This document shows, piece by piece, positions 25,462 to 34,117 of a stretch of DNA of 64,000 bases. Position 1 is the first letter of the stretch. Each line of letters starts with the position of its first letter. The stretch is taken from contig JAKEFM010000223.1 in NCBI GenBank assembly GCA_022616055.1, positions 17,675 to 81,674 on the forward strand, read 5' to 3'. A model generated the notes under the pieces. It was not told the DNA's origin, ran no database searches, and saw only the letters and a program-made list of their open reading frames with translations. Origin of the DNA: Planctomycetota bacterium (GTDB lineage Bacteria > Planctomycetota > UBA1135 > JAKEFM01). A program made the position numbers and the translations under genes.

Positions 25462-28400
25462 CGTCGACCCACGAGCTCGAGGAGTCGGGCATCCTCGAAT
25501 CCGTTGGAGGCCGAACCGAGGAGGGCGTAAGGGGGATACCCCGCGTCGAGGGCCCGGCGCAGCAGTTCGTACGTCCGACCCTCCTCCCCGAGCGCCTGGC
25601 AGGCGCGGGCGGCGACGACCAGCGTCTCGGGGTCGGAGGCGCCCCGCGCCAGGGCGAAGTCGAGGTGGGGCCGCGCCTTCTCCTTTTCCCCGGCGCCGGC
25701 GAGCGCCGACGCCAGACGCGCGTGCGCGACGGGGTCCTCGGGTCGGAGGGCGGCGAGGCGTCCGAACGCCTCGACGGCGGACCCGCAGTGCGCCTTGCAG
25801 CGGAGGCGGTGCGCTCCGAGGAGCTCGAGGCTCGCCGGCTCGTCGCCGCTCCCGCCGGCGGTGGCGAGGGCGAGGTGGCCGGCTTCCCCCTCCCCGTGCT
25901 CCGTGCGGAGGACCGCGGCGCGGACGCGGGCGAGGGTCCACTCGGGCGCCACCTCGGCGGCGCGATCGAAGAACCGGAGCGCCTCCTTCCAGCGCCCCCC
26001 CGGGAGCGCGTCCCCCTCGAGGTAGAGCGTCTCGGCGGCGGCCCGCCGGGCGGCGGGAGGAAGGGTGCAGAGATCGAAGCGGGCCTCCGCCGGCGGCGCC
26101 GCGCCGCTGACACGAGCGAGGGACCGCGCCGCGAGCTTCGCCTCGAGGAGGGTTCCCTCCTCGGCAACGCGAGCGAGCTTCGCGAACGCGCTCCCGTCCC
26201 CCGCCCGGGCCAGGGTCTCGAAGGCGGCGATCCGCACGCGAGGGTCCCCCTTGAGGAGCCCCCCGGCGAAGTCGAACACCAGGGCGCCGAACGACCGGAC
26301 CGCCGCCCCGGTCCCGCCGGGCAGGCTCCGCCCGCTCCAGAACTCGGAGAGGGCTCGCACGGCGCCGGCCTGGGTGTGCACGTCGGGATCGCGCAGGGCG
26401 CGCGCGAGGTAGGAGGGGACGGCGAGGTCCGAGGCGATGCGGGTGACCTCGGATGCCTCCCCCTGCTCCTCCGGCGGGGCGGGCGCGCCCGAGAAGAGGG
26501 CGAAGCCGATCGGCGAGCCGAACCCCGCGTCCGCCGGCCGCTTCTCGACGTAGGCGAGGAGCATCAAGCCCATGCGATCCCCGAAGCCGGCGAGTTCCCG
26601 GACGGCGTACTCCCGGACGAAGGCATCGGCCTCGGTTCGAAGGACCTGGCGGAGCTGCGCCACCGATTCCGGACCGGCGGCCGCCGCGAGGGCGTGCACC
26701 GCGTAGGCGCGGAGGACGGCGTCCTTGTCCTCCAGGGCGACTTCGATCGCGGAAACGGTCGAGGGGTCGGCGAGCTCGGCGAGTCCGACCAGCGCGTGGA
26801 GCCTCGACTCGCGGCCGGGCGCCCGGAGGGTCTGGGCGAGGGCGTCGGCCGCCTCCTGCCCGCCGATCCGGAGGAGGGCCTCTCTCGCTCGCGCGCCGAC
26901 GATCGTCTCGGGGAAGCGGAGGAGGGCCCGGACGAGCCAGCCCGGGGCGCGGCCCTTGAGCGCCTGGACGGCGGGAGGGACGGGATCCTCGGAATGGCAG
27001 AGCCATTCCCCGACGAGGGCGTCCGCCGCCCGGTCGAGCGCCTTCGTCCGCGTCTCCCAGAGGCGCTTCGCCTCCTCCCCGCCCCGGTGTCCGCGCGAGG
27101 CCTCCTCGAGGACCGGGAGGGCCTCCGCGCCGGCCTCCGTCAGCTCCTTCTCGGCGATCTCGCGGGGCTCCCCGCCGAGCCCGAGGGCCCGGGTGAAGCC
27201 GAGGAGCTCCTCCTTCCGGCGCGGAGTCGCGGTCCCGGGCCGCCCCAGGAGGAACTCGGGCCCGACCGTCTCCCGCGGGTCGAGGGACAGGCGGAGCTCC
27301 TTCAGTCGCTTCTCCATTTCCTCCGGGCCGGCGTCCGCGGGTCTCTCCTCCTCCTCCAGCGCGGCGCGGAGGAGGGCCCCGTGCTCCTTCTCCCCTCCGT
27401 GGACGACGAGGTCGAGGGTCTCCGCGAAGCGCCGGCTGCTCCGGTCGAGCGCCGCGTCCAGGTCGTCCCACGCCTCCGAGAGCCTCCCCATCCGGAACAG
27501 GGAGAAGGCGCGGCGCACGCGCGCCTCCGGGGGACTCGCGGGCGTGGCGATGGCGGCGCTGAAGTGGAGGGCCGCCGCCTCGGCCTCGTTCGCCGCGGCC
27601 GCCGCGACGCCGGCGAGGAGGAGGGCGGACGCGTCGTTGCGGTCGGCGGCGATCGCGCGCTCGAGGATGTCCCGGGACCCCGTCGCGTCCCCCATCGCGA
27701 GGGCGCAGACGGCGCTCGCGAGGAGCGCGCGCCGTCCCGACCGTCCCGAGTCGACGGCCGCGGCCTGGAAGTCCTCGCGCGCGCCCTTGCCATCCCCGCT
27801 CTCGAAGCGCGCCGCCCCGCGCCTGAGGAGCGCGGCGACGGACCGCGGATCGCGGCGGACCGCCTTGTCCGCGTCCTCGCGCGCGCCCTCGGCCTTCCCG
27901 AGCCGCGACCGTAGCTCGGAGCGGAGGAGGAGGGCCCCGACGTGGTCGGGGTCGAGGTCGAGGGCGTCGTCGACCGCCCCGAGCGCACCCCGTCCCATCC
28001 CGTCCTTTCCGCTCCCGGTGAGTTCCCCCATGAGGGTGAGGGCGCGCGCCCTCCCGAGGTGGGCCTCGACCAGACCCTCGTTCGCCCGAAGCAGTTCGTC
28101 GAATCGTCCCATCGCGTCCTCCGCCCGTTTCGCGGCGAGGTCCGCGTAGGCGAGGTGGAGGTTCGCCCGGGCGTTCGACGGGTCGAACTCCTGCGCCTTG
28201 CGCGCGAGATCGACCTGGTCCTTCGTGATCGGCGCCGACGGGTCGGCGGGGAACGTCGCGAGGAGCGCGTCCGCGCGGGCGCGCCGGGCCTCCGCCTCCT
28301 TCGAGAGATCCTCGATCGCCTCCTTCTTCCGCCCGAGCGCGTTGTGGGCGAGTCCGCGGCCGTGGAGCGCCTCGAAGTGGTCGGGGCGCTCGGCGAGGAT

Positions 28401-29897
28401 CGCCGTCCACTCCCGGATCGCGTCCGTGTGCCTCCCCGCCTCCGCGAGGAGGGAGGCGTACCGGACATGCAGCCTCAGGGTGTCCGTCGCGGAGGAGGCG
28501 GTCCGCTTGAGCGCGAGGGCCCGCCCGATGGCGTCCGCCGCCTCTCCGGGATTCCCGGCCTTCTCGTAGGCGTCTCCCAGCGTCTCGAGGAGCTCGGGCT
28601 CGTCGGGCTCCAGCTCCACGGCTCGGCGGGCCTCGTCGACCGCGGCGACGAAGTTCTCCTCCTTGAGGTGGTCCCGCGCCCGCGTGTTCGCCTCGCTCGC
28701 CGCGCTTCCCAGGACGCCGGGCCGTCCCGGGCTGCCGCCCCCGAAGAGGGTGAGCACGAGGAGAAAGATGGCGACGGCGGCGGCCGTCGCGATGCCGATC
28801 GAGGCGGCGATCGAGACGCGGGCGCTGCGGGTCTTCTTCCAGATCCGGTAGCCGAAAGACGCGCGCCGGGCCTGGATCGGCTCCTCGCGGAGGAAGCGGT
28901 GGAGGTCCTCGGCGAGCTCGAGGGAGGTCCGGTACCGCCGCTCCGGGTTCTTCTCGATGCTCTTGAGGACGATCGTCTCGAGGTCGCGGGGGATCCGCGG
29001 GTTGCTCCTTCTCGGCGCGGCGGGATCGGCGAAGAGGATCTGGCGGATGACCTCCTGGGAGGACTCCCCTTCGAAAGGGGGGCGCAGGGTGAGGGCCTGG
29101 TAGAGGGAGACCCCCAGCGAGTAGACGTCGGTCCGCCGGTCGATCGGGATGCGCTTCGCCGTGAGCTGCTCCGGGCTCATGTAGAGGGGGGTCCCGAGCA
29201 TGTCCCCCGTCCGCGTGAGGGAGGCGGTCCCCTCCTCGTGCGCGAGCCCGAAGTCCGTGATCCGCGGCTCCCCGGCCATGTCGAGGAGGATGTTCCCGGG
29301 CTTCACGTCCCGGTGGATGATCCCCTGCTCGTGGGCGTGGTGGAGGGCGCGGGCGACCTTCTCGAAGAGCTCGGTCATCCGCGTCGTGTGGGCCCGCTCG
29401 AGCGCGGCGGGGGAGATCGAACGCTCGCGCTGGACGGTCCCCGCCGGCGCCGGCTTGGCCGGCGCCCCGGGCCGCCAGGGCGCCCCCTCGGCGTCGAGGA
29501 GGTCCCCCTTCGCCTCCGTCAGGACGAGGGAGACGTCCGAGTCCCCGGGCGCCCCCTTCCGGGCGCGCATCCCGTCGAGGAGCCGGTCGAGGGAGGTCCC
29601 CTCGACGAACTCCATCGCGATCCAGTGCTGCCCCTCCTCCGCCCCCGCCGCGAAGATCGGGACGATGTTCGAGTGGTGCAGCCGCGCCGCGGCCTCGGCC
29701 TCGCGCTTGAACCGCTCGACGCGGGCCGGGGATGCGGTCAGGTCGATCGGCAAGACCTTCAGGGCGACGGTCCGCCGCAGGGTCTCCTGCTCGGCGACGT
29801 AGACGACCCCCATCCCGCCGCGCCCGATCTCGCGGATCAGCCGGAATTCTCCGAGCGTGCGGAGGCTCGCGTCGGGGTCTCGTCCCTCGGGGGGCAT
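25458..29897 (-). CDS. Giant Ser/Thr protein kinase with TPR and HEAT repeats
   Basis: This 1479-residue transmembrane kinase has its catalytic domain at residues 14-345: glycine loop GRGGMG, Lys47, HRD at 195-197, DFG at 215-217, and GTPLYMSPEQ with TDVYSLGVSL. A roughly 55-residue acidic/Pro insert interrupts the domain between helices D and E. One membrane helix lies at about 362-385 (SIGIATAAAVAIFLLVLTLF). The outer part has many TPR repeats to about residue 850, then HEAT-like repeats (ALEDKDAVLRAYAVHALAAA and VREYAVRELAGFG) and more TPR at the end. The kinase should face the cytoplasm and the repeats the periplasm, so it may sense envelope partners such as the two co-encoded exported proteins. 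Start ATG 29897 lies 11 nt after a TAGCAT box. Confidence 0.93.
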   Translation of the reverse strand: MPPEGRDPDASLRTLGEFRLIREIGRGGMGVVYVAEQETLRRTVALKVLPIDLTASPARVERFKREAEAAARLHHSNIVPIFAAGAEEGQHWIAMEFVEGTSLDRLLDGMRARKGAPGDSDVSLVLTEAKGDLLDAEGAPWRPGAPAKPAPAGTVQRERSISPAALERAHTTRMTELFEKVARALHHAHEQGIIHRDVKPGNILLDMAGEPRITDFGLAHEEGTASLTRTGDMLGTPLYMSPEQLTAKRIPIDRRTDVYSLGVSLYQALTLRPPFEGESSQEVIRQILFADPAAPRRSNPRIPRDLETIVLKSIEKNPERRYRTSLELAEDLHRFLREEPIQARRASFGYRIWKKTRSARVSIAASIGIATAAAVAIFLLVLTLFGGGSPGRPGVLGSAASEANTRARDHLKEENFVAAVDEARRAVELEPDEPELLETLGDAYEKAGNPGEAADAIGRALALKRTASSATDTLRLHVRYASLLAEAGRHTDAIREWTAILAERPDHFEALHGRGLAHNALGRKKEAIEDLSKEAEARRARADALLATFPADPSAPITKDQVDLARKAQEFDPSNARANLHLAYADLAAKRAEDAMGRFDELLRANEGLVEAHLGRARALTLMGELTGSGKDGMGRGALGAVDDALDLDPDHVGALLLRSELRSRLGKAEGAREDADKAVRRDPRSVAALLRRGAARFESGDGKGAREDFQAAAVDSGRSGRRALLASAVCALAMGDATGSRDILERAIAADRNDASALLLAGVAAAAANEAEAAALHFSAAIATPASPPEARVRRAFSLFRMGRLSEAWDDLDAALDRSSRRFAETLDLVVHGGEKEHGALLRAALEEEERPADAGPEEMEKRLKELRLSLDPRETVGPEFLLGRPGTATPRRKEELLGFTRALGLGGEPREIAEKELTEAGAEALPVLEEASRGHRGGEEAKRLWETRTKALDRAADALVGEWLCHSEDPVPPAVQALKGRAPGWLVRALLRFPETIVGARAREALLRIGGQEAADALAQTLRAPGRESRLHALVGLAELADPSTVSAIEVALEDKDAVLRAYAVHALAAAAGPESVAQLRQVLRTEADAFVREYAVRELAGFGDRMGLMLLAYVEKRPADAGFGSPIGFALFSGAPAPPEEQGEASEVTRIASDLAVPSYLARALRDPDVHTQAGAVRALSEFWSGRSLPGGTGAAVRSFGALVFDFAGGLLKGDPRVRIAAFETLARAGDGSAFAKLARVAEEGTLLEAKLAARSLARVSGAAPPAEARFDLCTLPPAARRAAAETLYLEGDALPGGRWKEALRFFDRAAEVAPEWTLARVRAAVLRTEHGEGEAGHLALATAGGSGDEPASLELLGAHRLRCKAHCGSAVEAFGRLAALRPEDPVAHARLASALAGAGEKEKARPHLDFALARGASDPETLVVAARACQALGEEGRTYELLRRALDAGYPPYALLGSASNGFEDARLLELVGRR

Positions 29898-29908
29898 CGC
29901 GGAGGTCC

Positions 29909-29914
29909 ATGCTA
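29909..29914 (-). promoter_or_regulatory. Candidate -10 box for the giant kinase operon
   Basis: TAGCAT on the minus strand, 11 nt before ATG 29897; transcription would start about 4 nt before the codon. No clear -35 element is seen. Confidence 0.35.
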
Positions 29915-30121
29915 CCGGCAGGCGGGGCCGGAAGCGGGCGCGCCCGGAGGGATGCGGAGAGCGTCGCGGGGTATGAGCCTCGGAGCGGAGCCGGCCGGAG
30001 GCTCGCTATCGTAGCCCGGAGGCCACCCCGCCTCCCTTCCGGCCGACTCCGCGAGCGTCCGGCGCCCGGCGGCCCGGGACTTCGAGGAGGAGGGAGATCG
30101 GCCACGTCGGAGGGTGACTCG

Positions 30122-30967
30122 TTGGAGAAGAACGCGACCGAACCGCGCCCCCTCCGGGTGATGCTCGTGGTCCTCGGGACCCTGATCGGGGTGACCCCGT
30201 TCCTCCTCCTCGCGGGCTGGGCGAAGGGGCAGGCGCCGCCGATCGCGGCCGCCTGCTCGATCCCCGCGGGCGTCCTCACGATCGTCGCGGTGGGCGCGAT
30301 CGGCGAGTGGCTCGTCCACCGCTGCGCGATGCACGGCGGGCGGCGATTCCCGTTGTTCCGGCTGGCGACCGACCTGCACCACCGGGCCCATCACTGGGTG
30401 CACTTCACCCCCGATCGCTACGTGCACGCGGGCCGGATCGAGTATCCCTCCCCCTTCGGGCGCGGGAGGGCGGGGCCCTGCCGGACCCCGTCCGGCCGGG
30501 CGCTCACCGTCGCGTCGCACGGGGCGTTCTACACCTTGTTCGCCGCGCCGATCGTGATCGCCGGCCGGACCGTCACGGCGAACGCCTGGTTCACGGCCTC
30601 CGCGGCGGCGGCCTCGGTCGCCCTGATCGGGCTCTTCATCCGGGTCCACGACGCCGTCCACTACCCCGGCGCGAGCCGGATGGAGCGCTTCCGCTGGTTC
30701 TGGTTCCTCGACCGCCACCACTACATCCATCACATCGACAACGGCGCGAACACCAACTTCCTCCTCCCGCTCGGGGACCTGCTCATGGGGACGCTGCGGC
30801 TCCGGCTGACCCCGGCCGAGCAGGGGAGGTGGCCGAGCTACGAGGAGGCGCGCCGCCGGCTCTTCGATCCCGCCTCCCGCGCGACGAGCGCCGGGGTCGG
30901 GGGGGTCCCCGCGCGGCCCCGGCGAGGGCGCGAGCGGGTTCAGAGCGGAGCGCGCACGGAGGCGTAG
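30122..30967 (+). CDS. Fatty acid hydroxylase / sterol desaturase superfamily membrane protein
   Basis: Enzymes of this superfamily use a di-iron centre held by histidine boxes to hydroxylate or desaturate lipids in the membrane. The 281-residue protein has several hydrophobic helices (VMLVVLGTLIGVTPFLLLAG, AGVLTIVAVGAIG) and His clusters: HRCAMH, HHRAHHWVH, HDAVHYP and DRHHYIHH. These fit the usual HX3-4H, HX2HH and HX2HH pattern. TTG 30122 is chosen because GGAGGG lies 7 nt upstream and the first helix follows shortly; the longer open frame upstream has no homology. The last 28 bases overlap the 3' end of the convergent methyltransferase gene. Substrate not deducible. Confidence 0.82.
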   Translation: MEKNATEPRPLRVMLVVLGTLIGVTPFLLLAGWAKGQAPPIAAACSIPAGVLTIVAVGAIGEWLVHRCAMHGGRRFPLFRLATDLHHRAHHWVHFTPDRYVHAGRIEYPSPFGRGRAGPCRTPSGRALTVASHGAFYTLFAAPIVIAGRTVTANAWFTASAAAASVALIGLFIRVHDAVHYPGASRMERFRWFWFLDRHHYIHHIDNGANTNFLLPLGDLLMGTLRLRLTPAEQGRWPSYEEARRRLFDPASRATSAGVGGVPARPRRGRERVQSGARTEA

Positions 30968-32100
30968 ACCGCCGTCAGGTACCTCGACTCGGGGAAGTTC
31001 GGCGCGACGGGGTGGTCGGGGGCGGCCCCCCCGATCTCGTGGAACCGGATCTCGCACCCGCTCGAGGCGGCGGCCTTGCGCAGGGCGGCGAGGAAGGCCT
31101 CCTCCGAGACGAGCCCGGTGCAGCAGCAGGAGAGGAGGAGCCCGTTGTTCCGCAGCACCCGCATCGCGAGGGCGTTCAAGTCGCGCAGGAAGGCGAAGGC
31201 CCGGGGGAGGTCCCCCTTCGCGGTCGCCAGCTTCGGCGGGTCGAGGACGGCGAGGTCGAACTTGGGCCCCGAGGAGGCCTGCCGCAGGTAGTCGAAGAGG
31301 TCGGCGTGGACGAACTCGACGGCGGCGCCGTTCGCGGAGGCGTTCTCGCGCGCCACGGCGAGGGCCTTCTCGTCGAGGTCGACGCCGACGACGCGCCCCG
31401 CCCCGCCGCGGACGCGGGCGTGGAGGCCGAACCCTCCCGTGTAGCAGCAGCCGTCGAGGACCGTCTTCCCCCGGCAGTAGCGGGCGAAGCGCTCGCGGTG
31501 GTCGCGCTGGTCGAGGAAGAACCCGGTCTTGTGCCCCGCCCCGGCGTCGACGCGGAAGCGCACGCCCGCCTCCGTGATCGTCGTCCGGCGGGGGGCGGGA
31601 GGCGGCCCCGGGTCGAACCCCTCCAGCCGGGCGACGCGATCGTCGACCCGGACGATCGCCTCCGAGCCCGGGAACATCTCGCAGAGGAGGGAGGCGACCT
31701 GCGGCGCCAGGCGCCAGAAGCCGACCGAGGTCGGCTCGATCACGAGGAGGTCGGCGTACCGGTCGACGATCAGGCCCGACAGCCCGTCCCCCTCGGCGTG
31801 GACGACCCGGTAAGCGTCGGTCACGGCGTCGAGGTCGAGGGCGCTGCGACGCACGTAGACGGCGTCCCTGAGCGCGCGGCGGAGCCACAGCTCGTCGATC
31901 TCGCCCCGCGCCCCCCGGTCGAGGAAGCGGACCGCGACGGTCGAGCGGCCGTTGTAGAAGCCCGTCCCGACGAACCGCCCCGAGCGGTCGAGGACCTCGA
32001 CGATCTCCCCGTCCTCGACGTCCCGCGGCCGCGCGACCATCTTCCGGAAGACCCAGGGGCGGCCGCCGAACTTGTCCGTCTTCAGGCGGACCTGCTTCAC
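30940..32100 (-). CDS. Class I SAM-dependent rRNA methyltransferase (RlmI-like, PUA plus methyltransferase)
   Basis: The 386-residue protein resembles RlmI, which methylates C5 of a cytosine in 23S rRNA. The N-terminal ~75 residues (LKTDKFGGRPWVFRKMV, then GTGFYNGRSTVAVRFL) are PUA-like. The linker domain contains VDRYADLLVI and KTGFFLDQRDHR, and the Rossmann domain has VLDGCCYTGGFGLHA (motif I), GVDLDEKAL and the catalytic-site motif DPPKLA. GTG 32100 overlaps the stop codon of the upstream gene (GTGA). The exact target base cannot be assigned. It is paired with a secreted CRTAC1-like protein, probably only by operon packing. Confidence 0.88.
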   Translation of the reverse strand: MKQVRLKTDKFGGRPWVFRKMVARPRDVEDGEIVEVLDRSGRFVGTGFYNGRSTVAVRFLDRGARGEIDELWLRRALRDAVYVRRSALDLDAVTDAYRVVHAEGDGLSGLIVDRYADLLVIEPTSVGFWRLAPQVASLLCEMFPGSEAIVRVDDRVARLEGFDPGPPPAPRRTTITEAGVRFRVDAGAGHKTGFFLDQRDHRERFARYCRGKTVLDGCCYTGGFGLHARVRGGAGRVVGVDLDEKALAVARENASANGAAVEFVHADLFDYLRQASSGPKFDLAVLDPPKLATAKGDLPRAFAFLRDLNALAMRVLRNNGLLLSCCCTGLVSEEAFLAALRKAAASSGCEIRFHEIGGAAPDHPVAPNFPESRYLTAVYASVRAPL

Positions 32101-33773
32101 GGGAGAGTCTCCTCCTCGACGACCCCCGCGCCCTCGACGAGCCGGTAGCGCCGTCCCGGGAGGAGGGGCCCCGCGGCGTCGAGCCGTCCCGAGGGCCAGC
32201 GCACCTCGACGCGCCCGGACCCCGCCACGCCGAAGACGAGGCGCGGGTCGCTCGAGGACTGGAAGGAGGCATTCCTCCGGACCTCGCGGGCCTGGCTCGT
32301 TCCCCCCGCCTCGAGCCGGACGAGGGCGCCGAGGGCGTCGCGGCTCGACCGGACGCCGCGCAGGTCGAGGACGATCCTCCCCGCCGTCCCGGCGTCGTTC
32401 CGCAGGAGGGCAGGGGCGGCATCGATCGGGAGGACGACGACATCCGTGTCGCCGTCGCCGTCGACGTCGCCGAAGGCGGCGCCGCGGCCCCCGCGCACCG
32501 AATCGACCGCCTCCTCCGACTTCCCCCGCCGCTCGAGGAATCGCCGCCCGGACGGGCCGGGGACGTTCTCGAAGAGCTGGCAGCGCTGGCGGTAGGCCGT
32601 CCCCGTGTCCGGGTCGTCGGCCTGCGGGTAGACGTGGCCGTTCGCGACGAACAAGTCGAGGTCGGCGTCGAGGTCGACGTCGAGGAAGGAGAGGCCCCAG
32701 GAGAGGTAGGGGAGGGTCGGGGCCCCGAGCCCCGTCGAGTAGGTGGCGTTGTCGAAGAGGAGGCCCCCGGTGTTCCGGTAGAGCGTCGTCGTCTCGTCGC
32801 TGAAGTTCCCGACGACGAGGTCGGGGAGCCCGTCGCCGTCGAAGTCCCCCGCGTCGACCCCCATCCCCGCCTGGGCGAGCCCGGTCTCGGAGAGCGCGAC
32901 GCCCGCCTCCACGCCGACCTCGACCAGGGTCCCGGCGTCGTTGCGGAAGAGGAGGTTCGGCATCGAGTCGTTGGCGACGTAGATCTCGTCGTCCCCGTCG
33001 AGGTCGAGGTCGGCGGCGACGGCGCCGAGCCCGTAGGAGGCGGCGGCCGCGCCGGCTCCGCAGCGCTTCGAGACGTCCTCGAAGCGGCCGTCCCCGAGGT
33101 TGCGGTAGACCCGGTCCGGCGTCGGGGCGAAGCCGTGGGGTCCGCAGAAGACCTCCCGTCCCTTCCAGCGGCACGGGACGCGGTCGATCGACCCCTTCGG
33201 GGGACGGTGGGCGTCGAAGTCGAGGTAGTTGGCAACGTAGAGGTCGAGGGACCCGTCGAGGTCGAGGTCGAACCAGACGGCGGAGGTGCTCCAGGCGGGG
33301 TCGTCGACTCCGGCCGCCGCCCCGACCTCCCGGAACCGGCCCCCGTCGTTACGAAAGAGTGCGTCGTGTCCGTAGGCCGTAACGTGGACGTCGACGTCCC
33401 CGTCCCCGTCGAAGTCGGCCGCCGCGGCCCCGTTCCACCATCCGCGCCGCTCGAGGCCGCTCGCGCCCGTGGCGTCCTCGAACCGCCACCCCCCGAGGTT
33501 GCGGTAGAGGCGGTTCCCCTCCCCCTCTCCCCGGACCCACGACTCGATCGTGGTCCCCTGGGTGACGAACAGATCCAGGTCCCCGTCGCCGTCGAAGTCC
33601 GCGAGAGCCGGCCCGTTCCCGTTCGCCTCGAGGATGTAGGCCTTCGCCGGGGAGCCGCAGACGTTGCGGAGGTCGACCCCCGAGGCCGCGCCCACGTCCG
33701 AGAAGGTCGGTCTTCCCCGCTCCTGAATCGGGAAGGCGGCCGCGAGGAGGAGGAGGGGAGAGGGTCGAGCCAC
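32097..33773 (-). CDS. Exported FG-GAP / ASPIC-UnbV (CRTAC1-like) protein
   Basis: This 558-residue protein has a signal peptide (ARPSPLLLLAAAFP) and about seven FG-GAP/VCBS beta-propeller repeats with Ca-binding loops, for example DFDGDGDLDLFV, DFDGDGDVDVHV, DFDGDGLPDLVV and DVDGDGDTDVVV. The C-terminal ASPIC/UnbV domain (about residues 455-540) includes LGALVRLEAGG and RVEVRWPSGR. Such proteins are extracellular or periplasmic and bind ligands or calcium; no catalytic role is established. The start codon is GTG 33773 with a TAGAAT box ending 6 nt before it, so the transcript may begin on the start codon itself. Confidence 0.9.
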   Translation of the reverse strand: MARPSPLLLLAAAFPIQERGRPTFSDVGAASGVDLRNVCGSPAKAYILEANGNGPALADFDGDGDLDLFVTQGTTIESWVRGEGEGNRLYRNLGGWRFEDATGASGLERRGWWNGAAAADFDGDGDVDVHVTAYGHDALFRNDGGRFREVGAAAGVDDPAWSTSAVWFDLDLDGSLDLYVANYLDFDAHRPPKGSIDRVPCRWKGREVFCGPHGFAPTPDRVYRNLGDGRFEDVSKRCGAGAAAASYGLGAVAADLDLDGDDEIYVANDSMPNLLFRNDAGTLVEVGVEAGVALSETGLAQAGMGVDAGDFDGDGLPDLVVGNFSDETTTLYRNTGGLLFDNATYSTGLGAPTLPYLSWGLSFLDVDLDADLDLFVANGHVYPQADDPDTGTAYRQRCQLFENVPGPSGRRFLERRGKSEEAVDSVRGGRGAAFGDVDGDGDTDVVVLPIDAAPALLRNDAGTAGRIVLDLRGVRSSRDALGALVRLEAGGTSQAREVRRNASFQSSSDPRLVFGVAGSGRVEVRWPSGRLDAAGPLLPGRRYRLVEGAGVVEEETLP

Positions 33774-33779
33774 GCGGGG

Positions 33780-33785
33780 ATTCTA
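33780..33785 (-). promoter_or_regulatory. Candidate -10 box giving a leaderless CRTAC1-like mRNA
   Basis: TAGAAT on the minus strand with 6 nt (CCCCGC) to the GTG start at 33773. Standard spacing would put the first transcribed base on the G of the start codon. No -35 match is evident. Confidence 0.45.
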
Positions 33786-34117
33786 GGAGGCGGGAGATCC
33801 CCCCCGTCCGGCTGGGCATCCGATTTGGATTGCGGTCCTCCGTTCCGGTCTCGGAGCTCGGCTGGAGCGCCCCGGGAGTTCGGGGGCCGGGCTCCGGGGC
33901 CGTTTGAACAGGCAGCCGCGCTTCGTGCGGGCGCGCACGCCCGTGCCTCCTCGGCGCACATGACCTGTGTCGGAGAGGGACAGACGAGGGGCTTCCCCAC
34001 CTCAACCTGCCCGGCACTTGGTTTGGGGCGTCCCTCGTGGCGCTCTGACGGAATTCCCCGCGCGGCCGGCCCGGCCGTCCCGCGGAAGGGGTTCTCTGCC
34101 CCTGAAGAGGACGTCCC
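33786..34117. other. Divergent intergenic region, no gene seen
   Basis: The region lies between the CRTAC1-like gene (-) and the Ig-like lipoprotein gene (+). It is locally less GC-biased than the coding regions. A small hairpin, AGGGG (34087-34091) with CCCCT (34099-34103), precedes the ribosome site GAGGA of the plus-strand gene. No further gene or known RNA was recognised. Confidence 0.5.

Noticed and set aside
23392..30279. Single open frame of 2295 codons on the minus strand
   Set aside because: It runs through the kinase gene in another frame. Only its last 689 codons (from ATG 25461) have coding character; the rest is Arg/Pro/Gly-rich shadow created by the GC-rich kinase sequence.
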